A stretch of DNA of 41,079 nt from Actinomycetota bacterium (GTDB lineage Bacteria > Actinomycetota > Actinomycetes > Propionibacteriales > Propionibacteriaceae): positions 1 through 41,079 of the forward strand of contig JAIUOR010000054.1 in assembly GCA_020161795.1 (NCBI GenBank). Reading direction: 5' to 3'. This document shows positions 32,406 through 40,197 of this stretch, piece after piece (position 1 is the first letter of the stretch; each line of letters opens with the position of its first letter). The notes under the pieces were generated by a model. The model had not been told where the DNA came from and ran no database searches. It was given only the letters and a program-made list of their open reading frames with translations. The translations under genes were made by a program, and so were the position numbers.

Positions 32406-33176
32406 GTGGATCCTCTGGTTGATGAGACCTGGCTGGCCGGCGAACTCGGACGCGGGCTGTGGCAGCAGATCGAGACGATCGCCGAGACCGGCTCCACCAA
32501 TGCCGTCCTGGGGGCCCGGGCGAGAGCCGGGGAGGCCTCCGGTCAGGTGCTGGTCTCCGACTATCAGAGCCAGGGCCGCGGCAGGTTCACCCGGGTCTGG
32601 GAGGCGCCGCCGGGGAAGTCGGTGGCGATCTCGGTGTTGCTGCGTCCACCCGCCGTGGAGCCGCAGCGCTGGCTGTGGCTGCCGCTGGTCGCCGGCCTGG
32701 CCGTGGCGGACGGGCTGCGCGCCTCGACTGGCATGGATACCCGCCTGAAGTGGCCCAACGACGTCCTGATCGACGGTGGCAAGGTGTGCGGCATCCTCGC
32801 CGAACGGGTTGCGGGCGCGCCGCCGGCCGTGGTGATCGGGATGGGCATCAACACTCTGCTCAGCCGGGACGAACTGCCCGTTCCCACCGCGACCTCGCTG
32901 GCCCTGGCCGGCGCCGAGGTGGTGCCGGGCGAGGTCGTCCGCGATGTGCTGCGCGCGCTGGAGCACTGGTACCTGAGCTGGGTCGCCGGGGATGACCTGC
33001 GCGAGGCGTACGGCGCGCGCTGCGACACCATGGGTCGTGAGGTGCGCGTGGTGATCAGCGAGACCGAGAGCGTGCAGGGCCGGGCGGTCGGCGTCGATCC
33101 CGACGGCCGGTTGCTGGTGCGGGCCGGTGGCGAGGTGCGCCCCTTCTCCGCCGGCGACGTCTGGCATCTGCGCTGA
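32406..33176 (+). CDS. birA: Biotin-[acyl-CoA carboxylase] ligase
   Basis: A 256-residue class I biotin protein ligase that attaches biotin to the AccA BCCP domain. It has ETGSTN, the biotinyl-AMP loop GRGRFTRVW (residues 57-65), [17 protein letters not shown] (115-131) and a C-terminal SH3-like domain ([19 protein letters not shown]). There is no N-terminal helix-turn-helix, so it is not the repressor type. GTG 32406 is eight bases after TAGGGT, and no ribosome site is seen. It is divergent from accD, as Rv3279c is from accD5. Confidence 0.94.
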   Translation: MDPLVDETWLAGELGRGLWQQIETIAETGSTNAVLGARARAGEASGQVLVSDYQSQGRGRFTRVWEAPPGKSVAISVLLRPPAVEPQRWLWLPLVAGLAVADGLRASTGMDTRLKWPNDVLIDGGKVCGILAERVAGAPPAVVIGMGINTLLSRDELPVPTATSLALAGAEVVPGEVVRDVLRALEHWYLSWVAGDDLREAYGARCDTMGREVRVVISETESVQGRAVGVDPDGRLLVRAGGEVRPFSAGDVWHLR

Positions 33177-33204
33177 CCTCGGTGCGATGTGGAACCATGG
33201 GGAC

Positions 33205-33720
33205 GTGGGTCTGCCGAAGAGACACCTCGGAGTCGACGAGGTCGAGGTGCTGCACATGCGCACCCATGGCAAGGCGCTGGTGGTGCCGACGCTGGTGCTG
33301 CTGGTGACCGCGGTGCTGGTCGGCGTGGCGGTGGCCGCGTCGCCGCCGGAATGGCAGCCTTGGGCCAACTGGACCCTGTTCGGGTTGGGCGGGGTGGTGG
33401 TACTCGGCTGGACGGTGCTGCCGTACCTGCGCTGGCTCACCACCACCTACACGCTCACCAACCGCCGCATCGTCACCCGCCGGGGCATCATCAACCGGAC
33501 CGGTCACGACCTGCCGTTGGGCCGGATCAACAACGTCGCCTACGAGCGCGGGCTGGTGGACCGGATGCTCGGCTGCGGCACCCTGCAACTCACCACGGCG
33601 GCCGAGGCGCCGCTGTACCTCCACGACATCCCGGACATCGAGCGGGTGCACGTGCTGATGACCGAACTGCTCTTCGGCACCGCTGAGCGGTCCGTCCGGT
33701 TGCCGGACACGGACGAGTGA
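33205..33720 (+). CDS. PH-domain (bPH2) membrane protein
   Basis: A 171-residue protein. Homologues begin with an M-LP--LL pattern, which places the start at GTG 33205 (VGLPKRHLGVDEVEVLHMRTHGKAL) rather than ATG 33187. Two membrane helices follow (residues about 29-49 and 59-80). A bacterial PH-like domain comes next: TTYTLTNRRIVTRRGIINRTGHDLPLGRINNVAYERGLVDRMLGCGTLQL. It corresponds in position to Rv3278c, beside birA. Function is unknown. The stop overlaps the GtrA start (GTGA). Confidence 0.88.
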   Translation: MGLPKRHLGVDEVEVLHMRTHGKALVVPTLVLLVTAVLVGVAVAASPPEWQPWANWTLFGLGGVVVLGWTVLPYLRWLTTTYTLTNRRIVTRRGIINRTGHDLPLGRINNVAYERGLVDRMLGCGTLQLTTAAEAPLYLHDIPDIERVHVLMTELLFGTAERSVRLPDTDE

Positions 33721-34154
33721 CCCGTCGGGCCCCGCTCCCACTGGGCACCCAACTGCTGCGGTTCGTGGCCACCGGTGGGTTGTCGGCGATCGTCGACTAC
33801 GGGTTGTTGCTGGCCTTGACCATGGCCGGTCTGGATCCGCGCCTGGCCAAGGTGTTCTCCTTCGTCGCGGGTACGACCACCGCCTACCTGATCAATCGCC
33901 GCTGGACCTTCCAGGCCGGGCCGAGCAGGCGGCGCTTCGCTGCTGTCGTGCTCCTGTACGCGATCACCTTCGTGATCAACGTCGGGCTGTACGCGCTGGT
34001 CTTCGGATGGTTGCGGACGCGGACCGGGCTGCAGCCGGGCGATGGCGATCCGGACACCGCCCTGCTCCTCGCCACCACGATCGCTTTCGTGATCGCCCAG
34101 GGCGTCGCCACCACCGTCAACTTCGTGATGCAACGCGCCGTCATCTTCCGCTGA
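33717..34154 (+). CDS. GtrA-family membrane protein
   Basis: A 145-residue protein with four membrane helices. The GtrA pattern is clear: LLRFVATGGLSAIVDYGLLLAL, then FVAGTTTAYLINRRWTF between helices 2 and 3. GtrA proteins are thought to flip or assist polyprenyl-phosphate-linked sugars in cell-surface polysaccharide assembly. The GTG start overlaps the PH-domain gene stop. Rv3277 is the matching gene in the M. tuberculosis locus. A link to the UbiA or nonulosonate genes of this window is possible but unproven. Confidence 0.9.
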   Translation: MTRRAPLPLGTQLLRFVATGGLSAIVDYGLLLALTMAGLDPRLAKVFSFVAGTTTAYLINRRWTFQAGPSRRRFAAVVLLYAITFVINVGLYALVFGWLRTRTGLQPGDGDPDTALLLATTIAFVIAQGVATTVNFVMQRAVIFR

Positions 34155-34198
34155 CGTCGCGATACCGCCTGCGTCGATGGAGCGCGAAGCCCCAACGG

Positions 34199-34915
34199 TT
34201 ACAGCACCGTCATCTGCTGCGGCTCGACCAGGACGCCGGAGGCGGTCGGCAACTCGGAGGGCATCACGCGGTAGACCCGCTGGCCCGCCGCTTCGGCGAC
34301 GAAGCCCGTCGGCACCCCGTCGACGTAGTGGACGGCCGCACCGTCGTCCGCGGCGAAACCGGCAGGCAGTTCGCCGGCCGCCACCGCGGTGGTGAAGGCG
34401 GGTGCCCGGTCGGCCTCGCCGTCGAAGTGCGGGCAGAAGCTGCCCGGAACCAGCCCAAGGCCCCCGCGCCAGGCGCGGAGCGGCCCGAAGGAGTCGGTGA
34501 CGCAGCCCTCGTGCCAGCAACTGCCGCCGGCCGAGACCCCGCCCAGCACCACATCGCCGGCCGCCGTCCGGGCCCGGAGCGCGGCGGAGACGCCGTGCGC
34601 ATCCCAGAGGGCCATCAGGTTGACGGTGTGCCCGCCGCCCACCAGCACCACGTCCGCTTCGGCCAGCCGGGCCACTGAGTGGTCCGAGCCGCCCTCCCAC
34701 AGGCTGAGCACCATGGTGCGGACGCCGAGCGTCCCATAGGCCAGCAGGAAGCGGTTGACGTAGTGCGGATCGTCGGCCGACGCGGTCGGCGCGAAGCAGA
34801 CCAGCGGCGCCTGTTTGCCAGACAGTTCCAGCAGGTAGCGGTCGAGGTTCGTCGGCGCGCCGCTGGGCGACATCGAGAACCCGCCACCGCCCATCGCGAG
34901 GATGTGGGTGCTCAT
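34199..34915 (-). CDS. Peptidase E-like protein (family S51)
   Basis: A 238-residue cytoplasmic serine hydrolase of the class I glutamine amidotransferase-like fold. It starts ILAMGGGGFSM. It has the strand ending VLVGGGHTVNLMALWD, the nucleophile elbow GGVSAGGSCW with Ser128, and PHFDGE with His163. Members cleave N-terminal Asp-X dipeptides (PepE) or cyanophycin-derived peptides; which applies here is not clear. It follows the LacI gene of the sugar operon by 72 bases on the same strand and may be read through from it. Confidence 0.87.
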   Translation of the reverse strand: MSTHILAMGGGGFSMSPSGAPTNLDRYLLELSGKQAPLVCFAPTASADDPHYVNRFLLAYGTLGVRTMVLSLWEGGSDHSVARLAEADVVLVGGGHTVNLMALWDAHGVSAALRARTAAGDVVLGGVSAGGSCWHEGCVTDSFGPLRAWRGGLGLVPGSFCPHFDGEADRAPAFTTAVAAGELPAGFAADDGAAVHYVDGVPTGFVAEAAGQRVYRVMPSELPTASGVLVEPQQMTVL

Positions 34916-34987
34916 GGCTCCATCCTGACAGAGTGCGGACAGCCCCGGAGGCGAACCGGCCGGCCGGGCGGCACGCGTTCCCGGGGC

Positions 34988-36052
34988 TCAGGCGGCCGGT
35001 GGTCCGCTGGACTCCCGCTCCACCAGGCGCCCCTGGATCGACACCTGTTCCGGGGCGACGGCCGGCTGCTCGATCGCCTGCAGCATCACCCGGGCGGTGG
35101 TGGCCGCGATCTCGACGAGCGGCTGGGCCACCGTGGTCAGCGAGGGCGTGAGGTAGCGGGCGATCTCAAGATCGTCGAAACCGGTCACCGCGCAATCCTC
35201 GGGCACCCGGTGCCCGGCCTCGGTCAGGGCGCGGATGGCGCCCACCGCCACCGCGTCGCAGGTGCACACCAGCGCGGTGAAGGTCAGCCCGTTCGCGGCC
35301 AGGTGCCGCCGCACCGTCTCGTAGCCGTTGGTCATGCTGTAGCTGGCGCCCGGGCGAGCGGAGGACAGCACCAGCCCGGTCGCCCCGGACCCCCGTGCTT
35401 CGGACAGCGCCCGCCGGTAGCCGTCCAGCCGCAACGCCCAGACATGCTGGGTGTCGGTGGCCTCGCCCCCGCTGGTGAACCCGAGTCGGCGGTGTCCCAG
35501 ATCCAGCAGGCGACGGGTCAGGTCGTAGCCGCCGCCGCGATCGTCCACCGACACCGAGGAGTGCATCCAGGATCCCCCGGAGAAGTCGGCAGTGGTGCAG
35601 AACACCATCGGCACCCCGATCTGGGTAAGGCGGCGGCCGAGATCGGGGGCCTCGCCCTGGTCGTCCTCGCCGTAGCGGCCCAGGAAGACCACACCGGCAT
35701 ACTTGCGTTCGTTGACGATCCGGGCCACCGTCTCGGGATGGGCGCTGCCCGCCGGGACCCTGGTGAGGATCAGGCCGTAGCCGTGATCGGCCAACCGGGT
35801 CTCCAGCAGCTCGAACAGTTCCAGCAGCAGCGGGCTGGTCTCGCCGTGGATGATCGCCGCGACCAGTTTCTCGGTGGAGATCTTCAGGCTCCGGGCGCTG
35901 GTGTTGGGGACGTAGCCGTGCTCCGCGGCGGCAGCCAGGATCCGGTCGCGGGTCAGCGGGCTGACCTCCGAGCGGTCGTTCATCGCGCGGGAGACGGTGC
36001 TCACCGCCACCCCGCAGATCTCGGCCAGTTCCCTGATCGTGATCTGGGACAT
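34988..36052 (-). CDS. LacI-family repressor of the carbohydrate import operon
   Basis: A 354-residue regulator. The helix-turn-helix is ITIRELAEICGVAVSTVSRAMND and the hinge ILAAAAEHGYVPNTSARSL. The sugar-binding domain begins VAAIIHGETSPLL and ends with VTGFDDLEIARYLTPSLTTVAQP. GAGGAGG lies eight bases before the ATG at 36052; an ATG 27 bases upstream would bury that ribosome site and is rejected. It is placed last of the transport genes. A good LacI-type operator lies at the promoter of the binding-protein gene (39289-39304), so it probably controls its own operon. Confidence 0.93.
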   Translation of the reverse strand: MSQITIRELAEICGVAVSTVSRAMNDRSEVSPLTRDRILAAAAEHGYVPNTSARSLKISTEKLVAAIIHGETSPLLLELFELLETRLADHGYGLILTRVPAGSAHPETVARIVNERKYAGVVFLGRYGEDDQGEAPDLGRRLTQIGVPMVFCTTADFSGGSWMHSSVSVDDRGGGYDLTRRLLDLGHRRLGFTSGGEATDTQHVWALRLDGYRRALSEARGSGATGLVLSSARPGASYSMTNGYETVRRHLAANGLTFTALVCTCDAVAVGAIRALTEAGHRVPEDCAVTGFDDLEIARYLTPSLTTVAQPLVEIAATTARVMLQAIEQPAVAPEQVSIQGRLVERESSGPPAA

Positions 36053-36098
36053 GCGTGGCACCTCCTCGTAGCACTCCAATGGTTGGGGACCGGGCGAC

Positions 36099-36932
36099 TC
36101 AGCCCTTGACCGCGCCCGCCACCACGCCCTTGATGATGTGCTTCTGGCTGAGCAGGTAGAACGCCACGACCGGGATCATCGCCAGCACCAGCACACCCAT
36201 CATCGCGCCCATGTCGACCGAGCCATAGCCGCCCTTGAGGTACTGTACGGCGATCGGGATCGTCTTGTACTTCTTGATGTCCATGCTCAGGTAGGGCAGC
36301 AGGTAGTCGTTCCACAGCCACATCACCTCGAGGATGGCGACCGTGATCAGGCTGGGCTTCATCACCGGCAGGATCACCTGGAAGAAGGTCCGCACCGGAC
36401 CGCAGCCGTCGATCAGGGCGGCTTCGTCCAGTTCGATCGGGATGCCCTTGACGAATCCGGTGAAGATGAACACCGCCAGCCCCGCCCCGAAGCCCAGATA
36501 GATGACCCACAGGCCGAACGGGTTGGACAGGCCGAGCCGGTCGGTGACCCAGGCCAGGGTGAACATCACCATCTGGAAGGGAACCACCAGGTTGAGCAGG
36601 AACGCACCCAGCAACGATTTCGCGAAGCCGTTGTTCACCCGGACGATCCACCACGCGGTCATCGAGGTGCCCAGCAGGATCAGGGCAGTGGCACCCACGG
36701 TGATCACCAGGGACCACACGAAGGCCTCGAGGAAGCCGGACAGTTCGATACCGCGGACGTAGTTGTCCAGGCCGACGAAGGTCTCGGCATTGGGCAGCGC
36801 GAACGGCTCGGAGGCGATGTAGACCTTCCCCTTGAAGGAGTTGACCACCACCAGCGCGATGGGAAAGAGGTAGGCCACGCAGAGCAGCGCGAAGAAGACC
36901 GTCCAGAACCTGCCGTGCTTGACCTCGTTCAC
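36099..36932 (-). CDS. Carbohydrate ABC transporter permease (MalG type)
   Basis: A 277-residue CUT1 inner-membrane permease with six helices. The coupling-helix signature is ELDEAALIDGCGPVRTFFQVILPVMKP, the EAA motif of MalG-type permeases. It starts at a GTG overlapping the stop of the partner permease (GTGA) and ends KHIIKGVVAGAVKG, the usual MalG-type terminus. The operon has no ATPase gene, so the pair presumably uses a shared MsiK-like ATPase encoded elsewhere. Confidence 0.94.
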   Translation of the reverse strand: MNEVKHGRFWTVFFALLCVAYLFPIALVVVNSFKGKVYIASEPFALPNAETFVGLDNYVRGIELSGFLEAFVWSLVITVGATALILLGTSMTAWWIVRVNNGFAKSLLGAFLLNLVVPFQMVMFTLAWVTDRLGLSNPFGLWVIYLGFGAGLAVFIFTGFVKGIPIELDEAALIDGCGPVRTFFQVILPVMKPSLITVAILEVMWLWNDYLLPYLSMDIKKYKTIPIAVQYLKGGYGSVDMGAMMGVLVLAMIPVVAFYLLSQKHIIKGVVAGAVKG

Positions 36933-37771
36933 TGCGCCGTCTCCCGGCTGGATGCGAATCGGTTCTGGACGAAGGCGATCGCCGCGACGATGAGCAGGAA
37001 GATCACGGCTTTCGCCTGGCCCACGCCCTCGAACCCGGGCCGTCCGTAGAAGGTGTTGAAGATGTTCAGCGCGAGCAGTTCCGACAGTCGCGACGGGGCG
37101 CCGTTGGTCAGCGCGAGGTTCTGGTCGAACATCTTGAAGCCGCTGGTCAGGGTCAGGAAGGTGCAGACCGTGATGGCCGGCATCACCAGTGGGATGACGA
37201 CCTGGAAGAGGGCCTGGCGTCCGGTCGCGCCGTCCACCCTGGCGGCCTCCAGGATGTCCTCGGGGATGGACTGCAGGCCGGCGATGTAGATCACCATCAT
37301 GTAGCCGATCTGCTGCCAGCACACCAACATGACCATGCCCCAGAAGCCGTAGGTCTCGGAGTAGGTGATCGAGCGGGTCCAGTAGGCCAGGATGCCGTTG
37401 AGCAGCAACAGCCAGATGTAGCCCAGCACGATGCCGCCGATCAGGTTCGGCATGAAGAACACCGACCGGAACAGGTTGGAGCCCCGGATCGCCTTGACCA
37501 GCATGTAGGCGACCGCGAACGCTGCGACGTTGATGATCACGCTGGTGACCAGCGCGAAGGCGCTGGTGTACCACAGCGAATGCAGGAAGGTCTGGTCGCC
37601 GATCAGGCGGACGTAGTTGTCCACGCCTACCCAGGTGGAACGGGTCACGGTGGTGAACTTGGTGAAGGAAAGGTAGATCCCCAACCCGAACGGGACCACG
37701 AATCCGATCATGAAGGCGAGGGTGGTGGGGCCGGCGAACAGCCAGCCCCAGCGGATGAGGCTCCTACGCAT
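36929..37771 (-). CDS. Carbohydrate ABC transporter permease (MalF type)
   Basis: A 280-residue CUT1 permease with six helices. It starts at the ATG reading MRRSLIRWGWLFAGPTTLAF. It has the WVGVDNYVRLIGD loop and the EAA motif DILEAARVDGATGRQALFQVVIPLVMP. It lies 81 bases after the binding-protein gene, across a strong hairpin (37801-37829), and overlaps the MalG-type gene downstream. The substrate is presumably an oligosaccharide, not identified. Confidence 0.94.
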   Translation of the reverse strand: MRRSLIRWGWLFAGPTTLAFMIGFVVPFGLGIYLSFTKFTTVTRSTWVGVDNYVRLIGDQTFLHSLWYTSAFALVTSVIINVAAFAVAYMLVKAIRGSNLFRSVFFMPNLIGGIVLGYIWLLLLNGILAYWTRSITYSETYGFWGMVMLVCWQQIGYMMVIYIAGLQSIPEDILEAARVDGATGRQALFQVVIPLVMPAITVCTFLTLTSGFKMFDQNLALTNGAPSRLSELLALNIFNTFYGRPGFEGVGQAKAVIFLLIVAAIAFVQNRFASSRETAQ

Positions 37772-37800
37772 GTCGACTCACTTCGATGGGAGACGGGGTC

Positions 37801-37829
37801 GGACGCCGGGGCGGGCAGCCCCGGCGTCC
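37801..37829 (-). promoter_or_regulatory. Strong intercistronic hairpin after the binding-protein gene
   Basis: GGACGCCGGGG (37801-37811) pairs perfectly with CCCCGGCGTCC (37819-37829) around a seven-base loop. It lies between the binding-protein and permease genes. There is no T-run. Such stems commonly protect the 3' end of the binding-protein mRNA and lower permease expression. A smaller inverted repeat, CCTGATC-AGA-GATCAGG (37841-37857), spans the binding-protein stop codon. Confidence 0.65.
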
Positions 37830-37852
37830 GAGGTTGGCTACCTGATCAGAGA

Positions 37853-39214
37853 TCAGGCGTGAGCCAGATCGTATTCGACGGCCCAGTTGTCGACGAAGGC
37901 GGTCCCGACGGCGTCCCAGCCACCGGTCTCCTGGGCGTAGGCGAGCAGCGCCTGGCCGAGCACGTCCTTCCACTCCTGCGACGGCATCGTGGTGAAGTTC
38001 CACGACACCGGGGTCTTCCCGGCCTGCTGGAAGACCTGATCGGCCAGGATCAGCGGGTTGGTGGACTGGAAGTCGCCGAAGGTGTCGAACGGGGTGGTGA
38101 AGCCCATGGTGTTGGCCAGGGCGTCACGGCCGGTGTCGGAGGTGATGACCCACTCCAGGAACGCCGCGGTGGCGGCCTGGTCGGCTTCGGAGACGCCGTT
38201 GTTGATCACCCAGTAGTTCTCCGAGCCGGTGCACAGGCCCTGGTTCTCCTCGCCCTCGGCGCCGATGTAGATCGGGAGCATGCCCAGATCCTCGTCGGCG
38301 ACCTGCTGGCCCTTGATGTCGTTGTAGGCCCAGGTGCCGTTCTGGTAGAAGACGGCCTTGGCCAGCGCGAAGTCGGCGTTCGCGTCCTCACCGGTCTTGG
38401 CGGAGAGCAGCTTGCGGTCGGTGGTGGAGTTGTTGATGTAGAGATCGAAGATCTTCTGGTAGCCGTCGAGGTAGGCTCCGCGGATGGTCGCCGGCTGGCC
38501 CACCACGTTGTCCGCCTTGAACTCGTAGTAGAGAGGCACGTTGGCCAGGTGGGTCTTGAAGCGCCAGTCCGAGGACGAGTCGAAGCCCGCGGAGGTGAAG
38601 GCCCCTTCGATGCCGAGGTCGGCCTTCTTGGCCTGGATGTCCTCAGCGACGGCCTTGAGGGTGTCGAAGTTGTTGATCTCCTCGACGGTGGTGACCACCG
38701 CGCCGGAGGTGGCGAAGTACTTCTCCAGCAGCGACCGGTTGTAGATGATGCCGTAGGTCTCCATCGCGAACGGGACGGCGTGCACCGCACCGTCAGCGCT
38801 GGTCAGCGCGGCGCCCTTGTCGGCCAGGTGCTGGTAGACGGCGGTGCCGGTGAGGTCGGCGGCGTAGTCCTCCCAGATGGCCAGGCCGACCGGGCCGTTG
38901 ACCTGGAACAGGGTCGGCGCCTCGGACTTGGCCATCTCCGACTTCAAGGTGGTCTCGTAGGTGCCCGAGGCGGCGGTCTGCACGGTCACCGGGACACCGG
39001 TCTCGGCGGTGTAGGTCTTGGCCAGCGCCTCCCAGTCCTGGGCGGCTTCCGGCTTGAAGTTGAGGTAGTAGACGCGACCGCCTTCGGCGGCCGGGGCGTC
39101 GGTGCCCTCGCCGCCCGCGGTCGGGGCGGGGGTGCCGCTTGAGCAGGCGGTCATCGCCAGGGCGGTGGTCAGTGCGATGCCTGCGCCCGCCCACCTGAGA
39201 ATTGTGCGGAACAT
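37853..39214 (-). CDS. Carbohydrate ABC transporter substrate-binding lipoprotein
   Basis: A 453-residue family-1 extracellular solute-binding protein. Its signal peptide MFRTILRWAGAGIALTTALAM... ends at Cys24 (MTAC, an acceptable lipobox with Met at -3). The mature part has the usual opening YYLNFKPEAAQDWEALAKTY, then PTLFQVNGPVGLAIW and a C-terminal aromatic-rich segment. The start at 39214 is fixed by the signal peptide, with AGGAG about 12 bases upstream. A strong promoter and LacI-type operator lie before it. The sugar is unknown; no glycosidase is in the operon to indicate it. Confidence 0.93.
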   Translation of the reverse strand: MFRTILRWAGAGIALTTALAMTACSSGTPAPTAGGEGTDAPAAEGGRVYYLNFKPEAAQDWEALAKTYTAETGVPVTVQTAASGTYETTLKSEMAKSEAPTLFQVNGPVGLAIWEDYAADLTGTAVYQHLADKGAALTSADGAVHAVPFAMETYGIIYNRSLLEKYFATSGAVVTTVEEINNFDTLKAVAEDIQAKKADLGIEGAFTSAGFDSSSDWRFKTHLANVPLYYEFKADNVVGQPATIRGAYLDGYQKIFDLYINNSTTDRKLLSAKTGEDANADFALAKAVFYQNGTWAYNDIKGQQVADEDLGMLPIYIGAEGEENQGLCTGSENYWVINNGVSEADQAATAAFLEWVITSDTGRDALANTMGFTTPFDTFGDFQSTNPLILADQVFQQAGKTPVSWNFTTMPSQEWKDVLGQALLAYAQETGGWDAVGTAFVDNWAVEYDLAHA

Positions 39215-39288
39215 GGTGTGGTGGTACTCCTGACGTCGGGACGGTGTGGCGCGGGAATCCGCCCCGATGGGGTTGATCGGCCGCCGTG

Positions 39289-39346
39289 CCGGAAACGTTC
39301 CCGGGCTCACGTCAGCGATATTACGAGGGTTGACCGGTCGGCACAA
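39289..39346 (-). promoter_or_regulatory. Promoter and LacI-type operator of the carbohydrate import operon
   Basis: On the minus strand TTGTGC (39346-39341), 17 bases and TAATAT (39323-39318) form a good promoter with start at about 39311. Just downstream, CCGGAAACGTTCCCGG (39289-39304) is a CG-centred palindrome with seven of eight base pairs matching, the classical form of a LacI-family operator, in a roadblock position. A mature leader of about 95 bases remains before the ATG. Confidence 0.65.
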
Positions 39347-39373
39347 CGTGGCCGGGCAGGGGTTATCGAATCG

Positions 39374-40015
39374 TTACGGTGCCGGGCCCGGCGGAGCCTC
39401 GGCCGCGCGGGCCAGGAGCGGTCGCAGCGCGCGCTCCAGCAGGGGGGTGTGAGCGAAGGCGATCAGCGGGTACCCCAGCATCAGCAACAGGAAGAGCCCT
39501 TGCGGCAGCCAGACCGCCACGGCAACCCCCAAGCCGATGAGTGCGACGTCGATCGCCGCCACCGCCAGAGCCAGCGGCAGGCCGGCGAAGGTCACCACGA
39601 CGGTGTTGATCAGGTTGCGACCCAGGCTGTTCTCGAACCGGGCGATCACCGCCCACCAGAACGGAAAGAGGACGACGAACACCACGCTGACCACCACTTT
39701 CAGCACGGTGAGCTCGGGCGCGTCCAGCCAGAGCCACCAGGCCGTGAGCAGCCCGCCCAGCGGGGCCACGATCAGCCACGCCGCAGTGGCCTGCCGCCAG
39801 TTCGCCCGCAGCGAGCCGAGGAAGATTCGCACCACGCTGCCCCCGGCACCGTCCAGCGACCGGCGGGCGGTGTCGTGCAGCGCGACCAGGACGGCGCCGA
39901 TGCTGACCAGTGGCAGGCTGATCAGCAGGGCTGCCAGGTTCAGCAGCACGATGTCGGCGATCCTGCCCATCGCCGTCCAGAATGGGCCCTCGCTGTCGAA
40001 CCAGCGTTCCCGCAC
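39374..40015 (-). CDS. DUF624 (YesL-like) membrane protein
   Basis: A 213-residue protein with about five hydrophobic helices. The DUF624 opening is RWFDSEGPFWTAMGRIADIVLLNLAALLISLPLVSIGA. Such proteins accompany carbohydrate ABC importers, as YesL does in Bacillus, but their role is unknown. GTG 40015 is preferred over upstream codons because GGGAGG lies six bases before it and family homology begins there. It is upstream of, and on the same strand as, the sugar importer, but separated by that operon's own promoter. Confidence 0.85.
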   Translation of the reverse strand: MRERWFDSEGPFWTAMGRIADIVLLNLAALLISLPLVSIGAVLVALHDTARRSLDGAGGSVVRIFLGSLRANWRQATAAWLIVAPLGGLLTAWWLWLDAPELTVLKVVVSVVFVVLFPFWWAVIARFENSLGRNLINTVVVTFAGLPLALAVAAIDVALIGLGVAVAVWLPQGLFLLLMLGYPLIAFAHTPLLERALRPLLARAAEAPPGPAP

Positions 40016-40041
40016 CGTCCACCTCCCTGCGAACGCGCTCA

Positions 40042-40047
40042 CTCTAG
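40042..40047 (-). promoter_or_regulatory. Putative -10 of the DUF624 gene
   Basis: On the minus strand TAGAGT fits TANNNT and gives a short leader of about 20 bases that includes the GGGAGG ribosome site before GTG 40015. Confidence 0.35.
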
Positions 40048-40145
40048 AGGGTCCGCCCAAGGTGGCGAGCGGGCGCCGCCGAGCCGGCGCAGCGGGCTGG
40101 ATATCCCCGTCCGGGCGCATTCCCGACGGGGCGCGTGGGAGACGC

Positions 40146-40151
40146 TAGGGT
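40146..40151 (+). promoter_or_regulatory. Putative -10 of the pruA gene
   Basis: TAGGGT fits TANNNT and would give a leader of about 40 bases, which contains GCAGGAGG seven bases before the ATG at 40198. No clear -35 was seen. Confidence 0.35.
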
Positions 40152-40197
40152 CGGAGGTGAGGGCTTGCGGTCCGTCCGCTGAGCAGGAGGTTGCGAG

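Noticed and set aside
32360-33446. Very long minus-strand frame (820 codons) covering birA and accD
   Set aside because: It contains no family motifs outside accidental Arg/Gly/Pro runs and runs antisense to birA and out of frame with accD.
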